Below are positions 8,830-18,426 of a stretch of DNA of 64,000 bases, piece by piece (the stretch's first letter is position 1; every line of letters starts with the position of its first letter). The notes under the pieces are model-generated. The model had not been told where the DNA came from, made no database searches, and saw only the letters and a program-made list of their open reading frames with translations. The stretch lies in NCBI RefSeq assembly GCF_001889165.1, contig NZ_CP016020.1, positions 3,012,501 through 3,076,500 on the forward strand. Direction: 5' to 3'. Source of the DNA: Bacillus weihaiensis (GTDB lineage Bacteria > Bacillota > Bacilli > Bacillales > Bacillaceae). Both the position numbers and the translations under genes were made by a program.

Positions 8830-10602
8830 TTAGGATGAACTCAATTCCTTCAATTGATCATATCCAATCTTTTCTTCACTATGCCAAGGAATGATGGCAG
8901 ACCTCGTTGCCAGCTCTTTGTTCACTTTATGAATCCATGTTCGTTCGGAAAGAGCTCTCCCTAATAAAATTGGGTCCTTCGTGTTCGTTGCATATAAGCT
9001 CTGATTGATTATCCACCATACTGGTAGAATTCCTGCACGCTTTAAATCCTCCTGAAGTCTCGAGGCTTCAAAAACAGGCGTTGTTTCAGCTACTGTTACA
9101 ATGACTACACTTGTTTCTTCTGGGTTTCTTAATCTAGGAAGTAGCTTAGCTACATTTTCAGGTACTTCTCCAGACGAACGGCTAAGCTCTTTATGGTAAT
9201 GTTGTGCTGAATCTAACAAAAGCAAAGTATGTCCTGTCGGTGCTGTATCAATTACAACTATTTCCTCTTCTGACTTTGCGACAACGTCTGCAAATGCTCG
9301 GAATACAGCTATTTCCTCTGTACAAGGTGAGTTTAAATCTTCCTGTAAGTAAGCAAGACCCTCCTCATCAAGTTCTTCACTTGCCTTTGAAAGAACTTCT
9401 TCCTTATACTTTTTAACTTCCTCATGCGGTTGAATGGAACTAATAATTAGGTTTTTATGTAAATGATTATTTGTAAACATATCATTTACATGCGAAGCAG
9501 GGTCTGTTGTTGTTAAATGAACCTTATGTCCCTTTTCGACTAGCCCCACAGCAATTGCAGATGCAACAGTTGTTTTGCCTACTCCACCTTTTCCCATAGA
9601 TAGAATAATTCTTTTATTTGATACTGAAAAATCATGGATCACATCATGTAACTCACTTACTGACCTATTAGAATCCAGCTCAGCATTTATTTCTACTGGA
9701 GGTAAAGACTCTCCATTAAAGAAAGAACGAAGATGATGAATTCCTGTTAACGAAAAAGAGACAAAGGGAAGTGAATAGGTAGGTACTTGTTTCAGCTCTT
9801 TAGGAATAGAGTTTACGGCATGCTGCTGACGCTGATAAAAAGCAGTCGATACTACATCATCTGAAGTAAATTCTTTTAACAAGCCGTTCATGATGAGCAG
9901 TTGATTGGTAATACCAATCCCCTTTAACTCTAATGATGCTCGATTAGCCTCTTGTAAGGATGAGACTTCAGGTCGGCTAACTAAGCAAAGAGTAGTTTTA
10001 ACTGAGTCAGACAGCGCTTCTACAGTTCTTGAATACACATCTTTCTTATCATTTAGGCCTGACAATGGTCCTAAGCATGAAGCCCCATGTGTACTTTCTT
10101 CTAAAAATCCACTCCATGCTGTCGGAAGCTGCAGAAGTCTTAATGTATGCCCAGTTGGTGCAGTGTCAAAAAGAATATGATCATATTCTTTTATGATCGT
10201 TTCATCGGCTAATAAACGGGTAAACTCGTCAAAAGCCGCTATTTCTACAGTACAGGCACCAGATAACTGTTCTTCCATCGTGGCCACAACTGATTCCGGT
10301 AGTTTCCCACGATAAGGCCCAACCACTTTTTCTCGATAATTTTTAGCTGCTTCTTCTGGATCTAAATTACAAGCATATAGATTAGGAACATTCGGAATGA
10401 CCTTCGGTGTATTCGTTAAGTCAATTTCTAAGACGTCTTGTAGATTAGAAGCTGGATCAGTACTAACAATCAAAACCTTTTTACCTTCATCTGCTAACGC
10501 TACTGCTGATGCACAGGCTGTTGACGTTTTTCCAACCCCACCTTTCCCTGTGAAAAATAAAAAAGGGGTATTGATACGTTCAAGTTGAAAAGGTTGAAAC
10601 AT
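8830..10602 (-). CDS. arsA: Arsenical pump-driving ATPase ArsA
   Basis: The 590-residue protein is a tandem duplication with two P-loops, GKGGVGKTS at residues 19-27 and GKGGVGKTT near residue 336, each followed later by the DTAPTGHTLxLL signal-transduction motif. Three cysteines that match the metalloid site of E. coli ArsA (113, 172, 422) are present in GACTVE, ASCLGP and SPCTEE. ArsA hydrolyses ATP to drive As(III)/Sb(III) efflux through ArsB. It follows arsD directly, as expected because ArsD hands As(III) to ArsA. Confidence 0.95.
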   Translation of the reverse strand: MFQPFQLERINTPFLFFTGKGGVGKTSTACASAVALADEGKKVLIVSTDPASNLQDVLEIDLTNTPKVIPNVPNLYACNLDPEEAAKNYREKVVGPYRGKLPESVVATMEEQLSGACTVEIAAFDEFTRLLADETIIKEYDHILFDTAPTGHTLRLLQLPTAWSGFLEESTHGASCLGPLSGLNDKKDVYSRTVEALSDSVKTTLCLVSRPEVSSLQEANRASLELKGIGITNQLLIMNGLLKEFTSDDVVSTAFYQRQQHAVNSIPKELKQVPTYSLPFVSFSLTGIHHLRSFFNGESLPPVEINAELDSNRSVSELHDVIHDFSVSNKRIILSMGKGGVGKTTVASAIAVGLVEKGHKVHLTTTDPASHVNDMFTNNHLHKNLIISSIQPHEEVKKYKEEVLSKASEELDEEGLAYLQEDLNSPCTEEIAVFRAFADVVAKSEEEIVVIDTAPTGHTLLLLDSAQHYHKELSRSSGEVPENVAKLLPRLRNPEETSVVIVTVAETTPVFEASRLQEDLKRAGILPVWWIINQSLYATNTKDPILLGRALSERTWIHKVNKELATRSAIIPWHSEEKIGYDQLKELSSS

Positions 10603-10622
10603 CGTCTCCCTCCTTCCTTGGT

Positions 10623-10982
10623 TTACAGTTGCTTTAACTGGATCGATACTCTTTTCTTCGGCTTTTCGGTTAATTCAGCTTTAGCCACACCGAACCATTC
10701 TGAGAGCTCCTCATTGGTAGGATATTTCCCAGACTTTTTCAATTGGCTATCTACTATCGTGACAGGTAATGCGTCTGGTCCTTTTTCATTCAGAATTTGA
10801 GTTATCGTCTCATTTTCAGCGAATATACCAGGTTCATTTGCTAAATTATATCGTTTGATTTCGAACCCTTTTTTTTCAAGGGAGTAAACAGCTGCTGCGA
10901 CACGGGTTAATTCAGGATCAACACTTGGCCCACATACACCCGTTGAGCAGCACATGGCAGGATCAAATATTTCAATTTTCAT
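10623..10982 (-). CDS. arsD: Arsenic metallochaperone ArsD
   Basis: The product is about 119 residues and begins MKIEIFDPAMCC, with the CCSTGVC arrangement that gives the three conserved cysteines (12, 13 and 18 in E. coli ArsD). ArsD carries As(III) to ArsA and is also a weak repressor. I placed the start at 10982, with AAAGGA nine bases upstream, because the upstream ATG overlaps that site and family members begin at this methionine. It is followed by arsA after a 20-base gap and is separated from arsC by a terminator hairpin. Confidence 0.92.
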   Translation of the reverse strand: MKIEIFDPAMCCSTGVCGPSVDPELTRVAAAVYSLEKKGFEIKRYNLANEPGIFAENETITQILNEKGPDALPVTIVDSQLKKSGKYPTNEELSEWFGVAKAELTEKPKKRVSIQLKQL

Positions 10983-11032
10983 ATCCTTCATTCCTTTCAG
11001 CGAGAGAAATTAATTATGAATCATGAAAAATA

Positions 11033-11062
11033 AAAGCCTTGAGAAGATCTCACGGCTTTCAA
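11033..11062 (-). terminator. Terminator between arsC and arsD
   Basis: AAAGCC (11033-11038) pairs with GGCTTT (11054-11059) with an inner TGAGA/TCTCA helix. On the minus strand the hairpin is followed by TATTTTT. It splits the cluster into an arsR-arsB-arsC unit and an arsD-arsA-phosphatase-HesB unit, the second reached by read-through or its own promoter. Confidence 0.75.
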
Positions 11063-11066
11063 TTTT

Positions 11067-11486
11067 TTATTCTCCAGTTTTTGCGAAACGTTCGATTCTT
11101 TCACCAATTTCGTCACGAACTCGACCAAAGAATGCCCATTTTTCTTCATCTGTTCCCTCAGCTTTCGCTGGGTCATCAAATCCCCAATGTACACGTTTAA
11201 TATGTGGCGGCGTTACTGGGCAATTATCTGCTGCATGACCACATAATGTAACAATTAGATCAGCATTGTTTAAAATTTCTTGATCAATCACATCAGATGT
11301 TTGAGTAGAAATATCAATTCCAACTTCATTCATCGCTTTTACTGCGTTTGGATTTAATCCATGTGCTTCTAAACCAGCACTTTTTACTACCCATTCATCA
11401 CCAAGATGTTTTTTAGCCCAGCCTTCAGCCATTTGGCTTCTGCAAGAGTTTCCAGTACATAAGAAATAGATTGTTTTTTTAGACAT
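11067..11486 (-). CDS. arsC: Thioredoxin-coupled arsenate reductase ArsC
   Basis: The 139-residue protein has the low-molecular-weight phosphatase loop CTGNSCRS (Cys10 to Arg16) and the cysteine relay at Cys82 and Cys89 in LCGHAADNC. This is the exact layout of the B. subtilis and S. aureus thioredoxin-dependent enzymes. It reduces arsenate to arsenite for export by the arsB product encoded just upstream. AAGGAG precedes the start. Confidence 0.96.
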   Translation of the reverse strand: MSKKTIYFLCTGNSCRSQMAEGWAKKHLGDEWVVKSAGLEAHGLNPNAVKAMNEVGIDISTQTSDVIDQEILNNADLIVTLCGHAADNCPVTPPHIKRVHWGFDDPAKAEGTDEEKWAFFGRVRDEIGERIERFAKTGE

Positions 11487-11511
11487 GATTTTTGCTCCTT
11501 TTTAAGTAAGA

Positions 11512-12810
11512 TTAATGAATGATAAGTAACCAAATATATAAGCCAACAAGTGTAATAAACAGTGTCGGAATGGTTAAGATGATTCCTGTTTTAAAGTACG
11601 TACCCCATGAAATTTTCACACCTTTTAAAGAAAGGACATGTAGCCATAATAATGTAGCAAGTGAGCCAATTGGCGTTATTTTTGGTCCTAAATCAGAACC
11701 GATAACATTTGCATAAATGAGAGCTTCTCTTATAACCCCTGTCGTATTTGTGTCTGAAATGGCTAACGCATCAATCATAACAGTAGGCATATTATTCATA
11801 ATAGAAGACAATATCGCTGCAATAAAACCCATTCCAACTGTTGCAGCAAACAATCCTTGATCTGCTGTAACCTGGATTAGATCTGCTAATACATCAGTCA
11901 ACCCAACATTTCGCAGACTATAAACTACGACATACATTCCAATCGAGAAGAAAACAATCGCCCAAGGCGCCCCTTTTATCACAGTTTTTGTATTAACCGC
12001 AGAGCTTCTTTGTGCCATGATTAGGAAGAAAATCGCCACAATTCCTGCAATAATGGAGACAGGAATTCCAATAAATTCACTTGCAAAATACCCAATTAAT
12101 AAGATACCCAAAACGACCCAAGACAAGTTAAACATTTTTTCATCACGAATAGCTTCCACAGGCTTTTTCAGTTGAGAAGCATCGTAATTTCTAGGAATAC
12201 TCTTACGGAAAAAGAGTAATAAAACTAAAATACTTGCACCTAATGAGAAAAAGTTCGGAATAATCATTCGAGAAGCAAACTCCACGAATCCTATACCAAA
12301 AAAGTCAGCAGAAACAATGTTTACCAGGTTACTTACTACTAATGGAAGAGAAGTCGTATCTGCAATAAAGCCACTAGCAATAATAAATGGAAAGACCATT
12401 TTTTCACTAAAGTTTAAATTTCTAACCATCGCTAGAACAATCGGGGTAAGAATTAAAGCAGCTCCATCGTTCGCAAAGAAGGCTGCGACAATAGCTCCTA
12501 GAATACTTACATAAACGAACATTTTAATACCGTTACCTTTTGCCGCTCTAGCCATGTGTAGAGCCGACCATTCAAAGAATCCTATTTCATCTAAGATTAG
12601 AGAAATAATGATAATCGCTATGAACGCTAAGGTTGCATTCCAAACGATTGATGTTACATCAATTACATCTTTAAAATCTACAACACCCACTAATAAAGCT
12701 AATACGGCACCACCACATGCAGACCACCCAATTGATAGTCCTTTCGGCTGCCATATGACTAGAGTAAGTGTGAGTAAAAAGATGACTGACGCTAAAACTA
12801 CTGATGTCAT
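11512..12810 (-). CDS. arsB: ArsB-type arsenite efflux permease
   Basis: The 432-residue protein has about 12 hydrophobic segments and the ArsB/NhaD superfamily pattern, including [18 protein letters not shown] near residue 113 and [14 protein letters not shown] near residue 337. It exports arsenite or antimonite, alone or powered by ArsA. It lies between arsR (upstream) and arsC (downstream) and is closer to the E. coli ArsB type than to the Acr3 type common in Bacillus. Confidence 0.92.
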   Translation of the reverse strand: MTSVVLASVIFLLTLTLVIWQPKGLSIGWSACGGAVLALLVGVVDFKDVIDVTSIVWNATLAFIAIIIISLILDEIGFFEWSALHMARAAKGNGIKMFVYVSILGAIVAAFFANDGAALILTPIVLAMVRNLNFSEKMVFPFIIASGFIADTTSLPLVVSNLVNIVSADFFGIGFVEFASRMIIPNFFSLGASILVLLLFFRKSIPRNYDASQLKKPVEAIRDEKMFNLSWVVLGILLIGYFASEFIGIPVSIIAGIVAIFFLIMAQRSSAVNTKTVIKGAPWAIVFFSIGMYVVVYSLRNVGLTDVLADLIQVTADQGLFAATVGMGFIAAILSSIMNNMPTVMIDALAISDTNTTGVIREALIYANVIGSDLGPKITPIGSLATLLWLHVLSLKGVKISWGTYFKTGIILTIPTLFITLVGLYIWLLIIH

Positions 12811-12828
12811 TTGTTATATCCCCCATTT

Positions 12829-13173
12829 TTATTCACACGAAATTCGTAATCCTTGTACTTCTAATTCTTTTATTCGATAATCTTGATTAGGAAGCTGTTC
12901 AAGTATGTTTTGAACGAATGAATAATACTCACTATTTTTATTTAACGAGTAAATAATCCACTGTCCCCTTCTTGCTTCTTTTACAATTCCTGCATCCTTT
13001 AGTTTACGAAGATGTTGACTAATAGCAGGTTGACTCGCTTTAAAAATTTCAACAAACTCACACACGCAACAATCGTTAGAATCTAACATTTTAACCATTG
13101 TTAACCGCGTTTTATCACCTAATAGCTTTAAGATTGTCGCAGCTTTCTCAATTTCAATTGTCGTTCCTAACAC
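12829..13173 (-). CDS. arsR: ArsR-family As(III)-responsive repressor
   Basis: The winged-helix protein has the metalloid-binding box CCVCEF near residue 34 and the recognition helix SQPAISQHLRKLKDAG. I chose the GTG start at 13173, giving 114 residues, because AGGAGG lies seven bases before it and ArsR proteins begin just before the EKAATILKLLGDKTRL helix; the longer frame would add an unlikely hydrophobic extension. It should leave its operator when As(III) binds the cysteines. An inverted repeat at 13207-13226 is the likely site. Confidence 0.92.
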   Translation of the reverse strand: MLGTTIEIEKAATILKLLGDKTRLTMVKMLDSNDCCVCEFVEIFKASQPAISQHLRKLKDAGIVKEARRGQWIIYSLNKNSEYYSFVQNILEQLPNQDYRIKELEVQGLRISCE

Positions 13174-13206
13174 ATAAACCACCTCCTGTTGCATCCGTAT
13201 ATTACT

Positions 13207-13226
13207 ATATAACAATTCACTTATAT
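13207..13226. promoter_or_regulatory. Probable ArsR operator
   Basis: ATATAA (13207-13212) and TTATAT (13221-13226) form a perfect inverted repeat with an 8-base spacer, just upstream of the arsR ribosome site. ArsR-type repressors bind AT-rich repeats of this kind overlapping the promoter. Confidence 0.5.
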
Positions 13227-13739
13227 GTTCAACAAGAAAAGTCAAAAGTAGTATTAGTTTCATCTTTTACTTTTATACAAGAAACAAGACAAATCGTTTG
13301 GTTCTTAAGACAATTCATTTAAAAAAGCTTAGTAATTCTAAACTTCATAATTGCTTATTTAAAAAAACACAGACCTACACAATGTTAGATACCTTTTACA
13401 TTTTTTACTGCGAATATTATTTTTAAGGATGAGCCTAATAATGTTTATGAAAATGCAGAAATTGACACGGAAATCTTTCAGACACATCCTGACTCTACTA
13501 CAGAGAAATATTTAGATGATAAATACATTGAAGTAAGATACCTTAATAGGCTGATTAACTCATATTTTTAATTGAAGCAGTCCTTCTATTAGCTTCATCT
13601 AGATCTAGCTAAAATATGATTTTAAGTTTCCTTCATTCATTTCTTTACCTACGCAGACTATTAGTATTGAATTTTCTGTAGGATTTCTTTCCATTTCCAT
13701 CTCGTAATTGTGATGTTCTACCACGAATCTTCAATAGAA
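13227..13739. other. Intergenic region with a decayed reading frame
   Basis: This AT-rich stretch separates the ars cluster from the metal importer. It contains the gene remnant at 13401-13571 and no other recognisable gene. Confidence 0.4.
13401..13571 (+). pseudogene. Fragment of an unidentified gene
   Basis: A plus-strand frame reads FFTANIIFKDEPNNVYENAE and continues with coding-like composition to a stop at 13569-13571. There is no start codon or ribosome site. The KDEPNxxYE pattern recalls small DUF3139-type exported proteins, but this match is weak. Confidence 0.3.
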
Positions 13740-14933
13740 TTACCTAACAAGTATTTTACGCCTTTCCATGGAAAAAAGAATCATGACCATAGCTAAAATC
13801 GCACATATCTGATACATAGTTGAGTATGAGAATATGTCAGCTATTGGTCCCATTACAATGCCACCAAGTGACACACCTAAATCCGCCATTGCGATAAAAA
13901 GTCCGAGAAGCACATTGCGATTTAATGGAGGAAGGACAAAACTTAAATAGGTTGTTAATGTTGGATAGAGAATCGCCTGAGCTACTCCCAATAAAACAGC
14001 ACCAACATAGAAAAACACTACTCCCCCAATTATCGAATAGCTTACACATTGTGCACCCAATGCTAAAAGTAGCATCGTTCCCATCATAAATTTAGAATGC
14101 CATTTTCCATCAGAAGGGATTCTTTTTCTAAGAGTAAATCGAGAAATGACAACAGTTACAGCCATAAGCATCAGATAAATTCCTGCGTTTCCGTTTTCCA
14201 TCTGTACGGCATAAAGAGGAATGAAGACCGTTATTGCTCCGAATACTATCGAACCAACTAACATTAATACACTACATGTAAATAAATGTGGATTTTTGAC
14301 TAACTGACCAAATGAATGAAACATATTTACATGTTGATCAGTATCTTCTGCAGAAGGCTGTGTTTGAGGTTTATCCATTTTAGCAGTATAGCCAACCACT
14401 CCCGTTACTAAAGCAATGGCTATCATTCCGAATGCAAAGGAGCTCATTCCCCCTTGCCACATACCTAATGCTACTAAAGGTCCGATAATACCTGGAATAT
14501 ACGAAAATAAGGAATAAAGTGAAATTCCCTGAGATCGATCCTTCTCTGGCAGTGCATCAATAATACCTATCTGTAAAGCCATTGAAAAGAATGCTGTTGA
14601 TACCCCTTGTAACATACGAGCAACTAAGTAGCCTCCAAGTCCGGTTACCGTATATAAAAGTAATGCAAAACCATTCATAATAAGAATAATGCGCAACACT
14701 TTTATCGGTCCGTGCTTTTGAATAATCTGGCCGGCCCAAGGTCTAAAAAACATGGTTGTAAATAAATAGGCCCCCATTATCAAACCTATTGTTGTATTAT
14801 TGGCTCCCAACGCACCCCCTTGCAATGGGATAATAACATTTAGTATGGCGTTTGCACTAAAATAAAGAAGCACTAATAAATACAAACGCAGGAAAGGCAA
14901 GGACATTGCTCCATTCACAGTTTCTTCCTCCAT
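13740..14933 (-). CDS. MFS exporter, CntE-like by context
   Basis: The 397-residue protein has 12 hydrophobic segments and major-facilitator loops such as MFFRPWAGQIIQKHGP between helices 2 and 3. It is the last gene of a five-gene ABC importer unit, 31 bases after the second ATPase gene. In staphylococci the same position after cntABCDF is held by cntE, which exports the metallophore staphylopine. The family assignment is firm; the CntE role is inferred from gene order and from the Zur-like sites upstream of the operon. Confidence 0.75.
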   Translation of the reverse strand: MEEETVNGAMSLPFLRLYLLVLLYFSANAILNVIIPLQGGALGANNTTIGLIMGAYLFTTMFFRPWAGQIIQKHGPIKVLRIILIMNGFALLLYTVTGLGGYLVARMLQGVSTAFFSMALQIGIIDALPEKDRSQGISLYSLFSYIPGIIGPLVALGMWQGGMSSFAFGMIAIALVTGVVGYTAKMDKPQTQPSAEDTDQHVNMFHSFGQLVKNPHLFTCSVLMLVGSIVFGAITVFIPLYAVQMENGNAGIYLMLMAVTVVISRFTLRKRIPSDGKWHSKFMMGTMLLLALGAQCVSYSIIGGVVFFYVGAVLLGVAQAILYPTLTTYLSFVLPPLNRNVLLGLFIAMADLGVSLGGIVMGPIADIFSYSTMYQICAILAMVMILFSMERRKILVR

Positions 14934-14964
14934 CTATAAAAATTCTTTTCCTTTCATCATCGGG

Positions 14965-15711
14965 TTAAAAAGTAATTAGCGATTGTAATAACTTTCTTGC
15001 ATAAACAGACTGAACATCCTTTAAATGTTCTACATTAACAATCTCTTCAATTTGTCCATCTCTAAAAATCATCATTCTGTCGCAAATATAGGCCGCAGCC
15101 TGTATATCATGCGTGATAAAAACGTAACTCATGTTATATATTTTCTTTAAATCTTTAAGTAAATCAAGAACCTGCATTTGAACGGATACATCTAATGAAC
15201 TGATTGCTTCATCTAATACGATACATTCTGGTTCAGTTGAAACCGCTCTGGCAATACACACTCTTTGGATCTCTCCCCCCGATAACTCATGAGGATATTT
15301 GTTCCGATAAGATTCAGATAAACCAACTTGATTTAACAGTTTGACAACTTTGCCTTTATTTTCTCTACTACTCTTGTTCTGAAGTTTCAATGGTTCTAAG
15401 ATTGCCTCTTCCATAGTATAAAAGGGATTAATGGAAGATTTATAGTCTTGAAAAACAGCGCTAATTCTACCTAATCTTACTTTTCTCCCTTCTACATTTT
15501 TCCCATCAAACAAAACCCTTCCAAAATCCGGCTTTTCAATTCCCACTAACAAACGTCCTAACGTCGATTTTCCACTTCCACTTTCTCCGATAATACCAAG
15601 ACATTCTCCACTCTTACATTCAAAACTAATATTTTTCAAAACGTTCTGTCTCTCTGAAGAAAACAAGCCACCTTTTTTATAGGTTTTCCCAACATTATCG
15701 ACTGTCAGCAA
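14965..15711 (-). CDS. ABC transporter ATPase, OppF/NikE/CntF type
   Basis: This 248-residue ATPase has Walker A GESGSGKST near residue 42, the signature LSGGEIQR near residue 143, Walker B with CIVLDEAISSLD, and the switch histidine in FITHD. It pairs with the second ATPase encoded upstream, overlapping it by 17 bases. Together they power the nickel/peptide-class importer. The gene order A-B-C-D-F matches cnt and nik operons. Confidence 0.9.
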   Translation of the reverse strand: MLTVDNVGKTYKKGGLFSSERQNVLKNISFECKSGECLGIIGESGSGKSTLGRLLVGIEKPDFGRVLFDGKNVEGRKVRLGRISAVFQDYKSSINPFYTMEEAILEPLKLQNKSSRENKGKVVKLLNQVGLSESYRNKYPHELSGGEIQRVCIARAVSTEPECIVLDEAISSLDVSVQMQVLDLLKDLKKIYNMSYVFITHDIQAAAYICDRMMIFRDGQIEEIVNVEHLKDVQSVYARKLLQSLITF

Positions 15712-16525
15712 CTAATAGTCCCTCCCCCATAACTTTTTTAAAATGTTCACTCAACGCCAATCTAGTGGATACTAAATACTTTGTATAATCGTGTTGAGGC
15801 TTATTGAAAATGGCTTCCGTTTGCCCTCGTTCTACAATTCTCCCATCCCTCATAACCATAACTTCATCTGCAATTTTTCTTACAACACCTAAATCGTGGG
15901 AAACAAAGATCATGGAACATCCCATTCTTTCTCTCAATTTAATAAATTGATCAACTACTTCATATTGAGAAATGGTATCAAGTGCTGTAGTGGGTTCATC
16001 AGCAATAATAATATCCGGCTCTAACACAATGGCCAATGCTATCATAACTCGTTGCAACATTCCCCCAGATAACTGATGAGGATATTTGTTCATAATATCT
16101 GTCGGATTCTTCAACATGACGCTTTCCATGGCTCTTGTCATTCTTAGCTCTATTTCGCTTTTACTCCATTTGAAGTGTTCTGCAAGTGTTTCTCTCAAAT
16201 GAACACCAACCACATAAGAAGGATCGAAGGCACTCATCCCATTTTGTAAAATCATACAGAGATTTTTTCCTCTCTTCTTTCTCATCTCTTTTGTAGATAA
16301 TTGGCTAATGTTCTCCCCTTTAAATAAGATATTTCCTGATTGATGAAGGGTCGACCTGTTTAGCCTCATGATCGCTCTGCAAGTAACAGACTTACCACTT
16401 CCACTTTCCCCCACAACTGCAAGGCAGCTCCCGTATTTTAATTCAAATGAACTATCCTGAATAATTTCTTTTCCAGAATGGCTATCCCACACCTTTAAAT
16501 TACTAACTTCTAATAGATTTTCCAT
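15695..16525 (-). CDS. ABC transporter ATPase, OppD/NikD/CntD type
   Basis: The 276-residue ATPase has Walker A GESGSGKS near residue 37, signature LSGGMLQR near residue 155, Walker B DIIIADEPTTALD and the switch histidine in FVSHD. It starts directly after the permease stop codon and overlaps the next ATPase gene, indicating translational coupling. With its partner it energises import through the two permeases. Confidence 0.9.
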   Translation of the reverse strand: MENLLEVSNLKVWDSHSGKEIIQDSSFELKYGSCLAVVGESGSGKSVTCRAIMRLNRSTLHQSGNILFKGENISQLSTKEMRKKRGKNLCMILQNGMSAFDPSYVVGVHLRETLAEHFKWSKSEIELRMTRAMESVMLKNPTDIMNKYPHQLSGGMLQRVMIALAIVLEPDIIIADEPTTALDTISQYEVVDQFIKLRERMGCSMIFVSHDLGVVRKIADEVMVMRDGRIVERGQTEAIFNKPQHDYTKYLVSTRLALSEHFKKVMGEGLLVADSR

Positions 16526-17422
16526 CTAATTGGCCACCTCTTTTTCTCGAACCTTCATTTTCGAAAGTGGAATAGTATCTTTCATTTTATTTTTTGAATT
16601 TGCTAATTTAGGATCTATGGTAACTTGAAGCGAATCTGATAAAAAATTGAATGCTGATACTACTATAATGATGGCTAAACCGGGAGCTAGCATTAACTCA
16701 GGTCTTGTAAACATAACTTCTCTTGCTTCATTTAACATCATTCCCCATTCAGCATTTGGTGCCTGAATTCCTAAGCCTAAAAATGAAAATCCTGAAATTT
16801 GTAAAATCATCGATCCAATAGAACCACTAGAAATAACGGCAATATCAGAAAAGGTAACGGGAACAATGTGCTTAAAGATTATTTTCATATCGCTCACACC
16901 ACATGCTTTGGAGAACTTCACATAATTTAATTCAGTATACTGCATGACAGAAGTTCTAATAATACGAGCGAACCACGCCCATTTAATTAAAGCAAAGGCA
17001 ATCAGAATGTTCTCAAGACCCACACCTAGAACCCCAATAATCGCTAGTGCCATCACATATCCAGGAAAAGATAACATGGTGTCACACATTCTCATAATGA
17101 CTGCATCAACTACCCCTCTATAATAACCAGCCAGAAAACCTAAGATAGCGCCAATTAAAACAGATACTAGCAAAACAACTAACACCCATAATACACTCGG
17201 TTGAATTCCATAGATGATTCTAGAGAAAATACATCTCCCTAGGTGATCGTTACCTAATAAATATTCCCACGAAGGTGAAGCATATCGAAGACTCATATTC
17301 ACTTCATTAGGGTCAGAAGGCGCTAGTAAAGGAGCGAAAATCCCCACAATAACGGTGACGACAATAATCAATAAAGAAATCATTCCTATCTTATCTTTCC
17401 TTAAGTTTTTTACTATTCTCAT
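16526..17422 (-). CDS. ABC transporter permease, OppC/NikC/CntC type
   Basis: The 298-residue membrane protein has an N-terminal helix and a periplasmic loop with GNDHLGRCIFSRIIYG, the standard start of the OppC-type domain. The EAA loop follows with SKACGVSDMKIIFKHIVP near residue 181. It is adjacent to the NikB-type gene without a gap. It forms half of the transmembrane channel of the importer. Confidence 0.9.
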   Translation of the reverse strand: MRIVKNLRKDKIGMISLLIIVVTVIVGIFAPLLAPSDPNEVNMSLRYASPSWEYLLGNDHLGRCIFSRIIYGIQPSVLWVLVVLLVSVLIGAILGFLAGYYRGVVDAVIMRMCDTMLSFPGYVMALAIIGVLGVGLENILIAFALIKWAWFARIIRTSVMQYTELNYVKFSKACGVSDMKIIFKHIVPVTFSDIAVISSGSIGSMILQISGFSFLGLGIQAPNAEWGMMLNEAREVMFTRPELMLAPGLAIIIVVSAFNFLSDSLQVTIDPKLANSKNKMKDTIPLSKMKVREKEVAN

Positions 17423-18355
17423 TTAAAGATCATTCCTTAACTTAGGATTCATCGCAGCATTGATTATATCGGAGATTGTATTAAACAAAACAAAAGCTGT
17501 TGCAAGTATTAGAACGTAAGCCTGAATAATTGGAAAGTCTCTGCTTAAAATGCTATTAACACTTAGAGTACCTAGTCCCGGCCATGCGAAAACGTTCTCT
17601 ATCACTACTGTACTTCCCAAAATAATGGGGATCGACATACCGAATATAGTAACGGCGACCTGCAGTGAATTTCTTAGAATATGCTTCGTGATTTTCACTT
17701 CAGATAACCCAGATGCCCTTCCATATAAAACATAATCCTCATGTAAATTGTTTAACATCGATGTTCTTACATTTCGAAAATATATACCGGCATAACTAAT
17801 GGTGATGACAATAACTGGTAAGATATAACTTTTATACGATTCCATTCCACTTGTTGGTAATAAATCTAATTTAACTGATATGTACCAAATCAACATAGAT
17901 GCCAACCAGTATGAAGGCATCGCGGTTAAGAAAAAGGAAAATCCTCTTACCGATTTATCAATCATCTTCCCTTCATTTAACGCACAAATGACACCCAATA
18001 GTATTGACACGAAGATAATAGAAACTGATGAAACTAACGTTAACTTGAACGTATTCAAAAATGCAGGACCTAATAATGACCATACTGGTTTTCCATTAAT
18101 ATATGATTCTCCAAAATCCAATTGTAAGGTAGCAAAAAGCCAGTCGAAATATTGTAAAATAAATGGTTTATTCATCCCAAGCTCTTCTTTCGTTTCTTCT
18201 AGTAAATCTTCTGTTATTTCTGGGACACCTTGAGCTTGTAAGACCACTTCTGCTGGGTCCAAAGGTGAGAGATTAATCAAAATAAATGTCAAAAAAGAGA
18301 TGGTTAACAGTAAAGGAACTGCAATTAGTATTCTCCTAACAATATAACTTCCCAT
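17423..18355 (-). CDS. ABC transporter permease, OppB/NikB/CntB type
   Basis: The 310-residue protein begins with the typical YIVRRILIAVPLLLTISFLTF helix region and has the EAA loop GRASGLSEVKITKHILRNS near residue 212. It forms the channel together with the downstream permease. A 16-bp hairpin separates it from the binding-protein gene upstream. Confidence 0.9.
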   Translation of the reverse strand: MGSYIVRRILIAVPLLLTISFLTFILINLSPLDPAEVVLQAQGVPEITEDLLEETKEELGMNKPFILQYFDWLFATLQLDFGESYINGKPVWSLLGPAFLNTFKLTLVSSVSIIFVSILLGVICALNEGKMIDKSVRGFSFFLTAMPSYWLASMLIWYISVKLDLLPTSGMESYKSYILPVIVITISYAGIYFRNVRTSMLNNLHEDYVLYGRASGLSEVKITKHILRNSLQVAVTIFGMSIPIILGSTVVIENVFAWPGLGTLSVNSILSRDFPIIQAYVLILATAFVLFNTISDIINAAMNPKLRNDL

Positions 18356-18386
18356 ATATAGTCTCCTTCTATTTTAGATATCTTCA

Positions 18387-18422
18387 AAAATAGAAAGGGG
18401 AAGAATTTCCCCTTTCTATTTT
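18387..18422. terminator. Strong hairpin between binding-protein and permease genes
   Basis: Bases 18387-18402 and 18407-18422 pair perfectly over 16 bp with a 4-base loop, directly after the binding-protein stop codon. It probably works as a partial terminator or 3' stabiliser that keeps the binding protein in excess over the membrane subunits. Confidence 0.8.
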
Positions 18423-18426
18423 ATTT

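Noticed and set aside
13401-13571. Intact DUF3139-type gene
   Set aside because: No start codon, ribosome site or signal peptide; only the C-terminal part remains.
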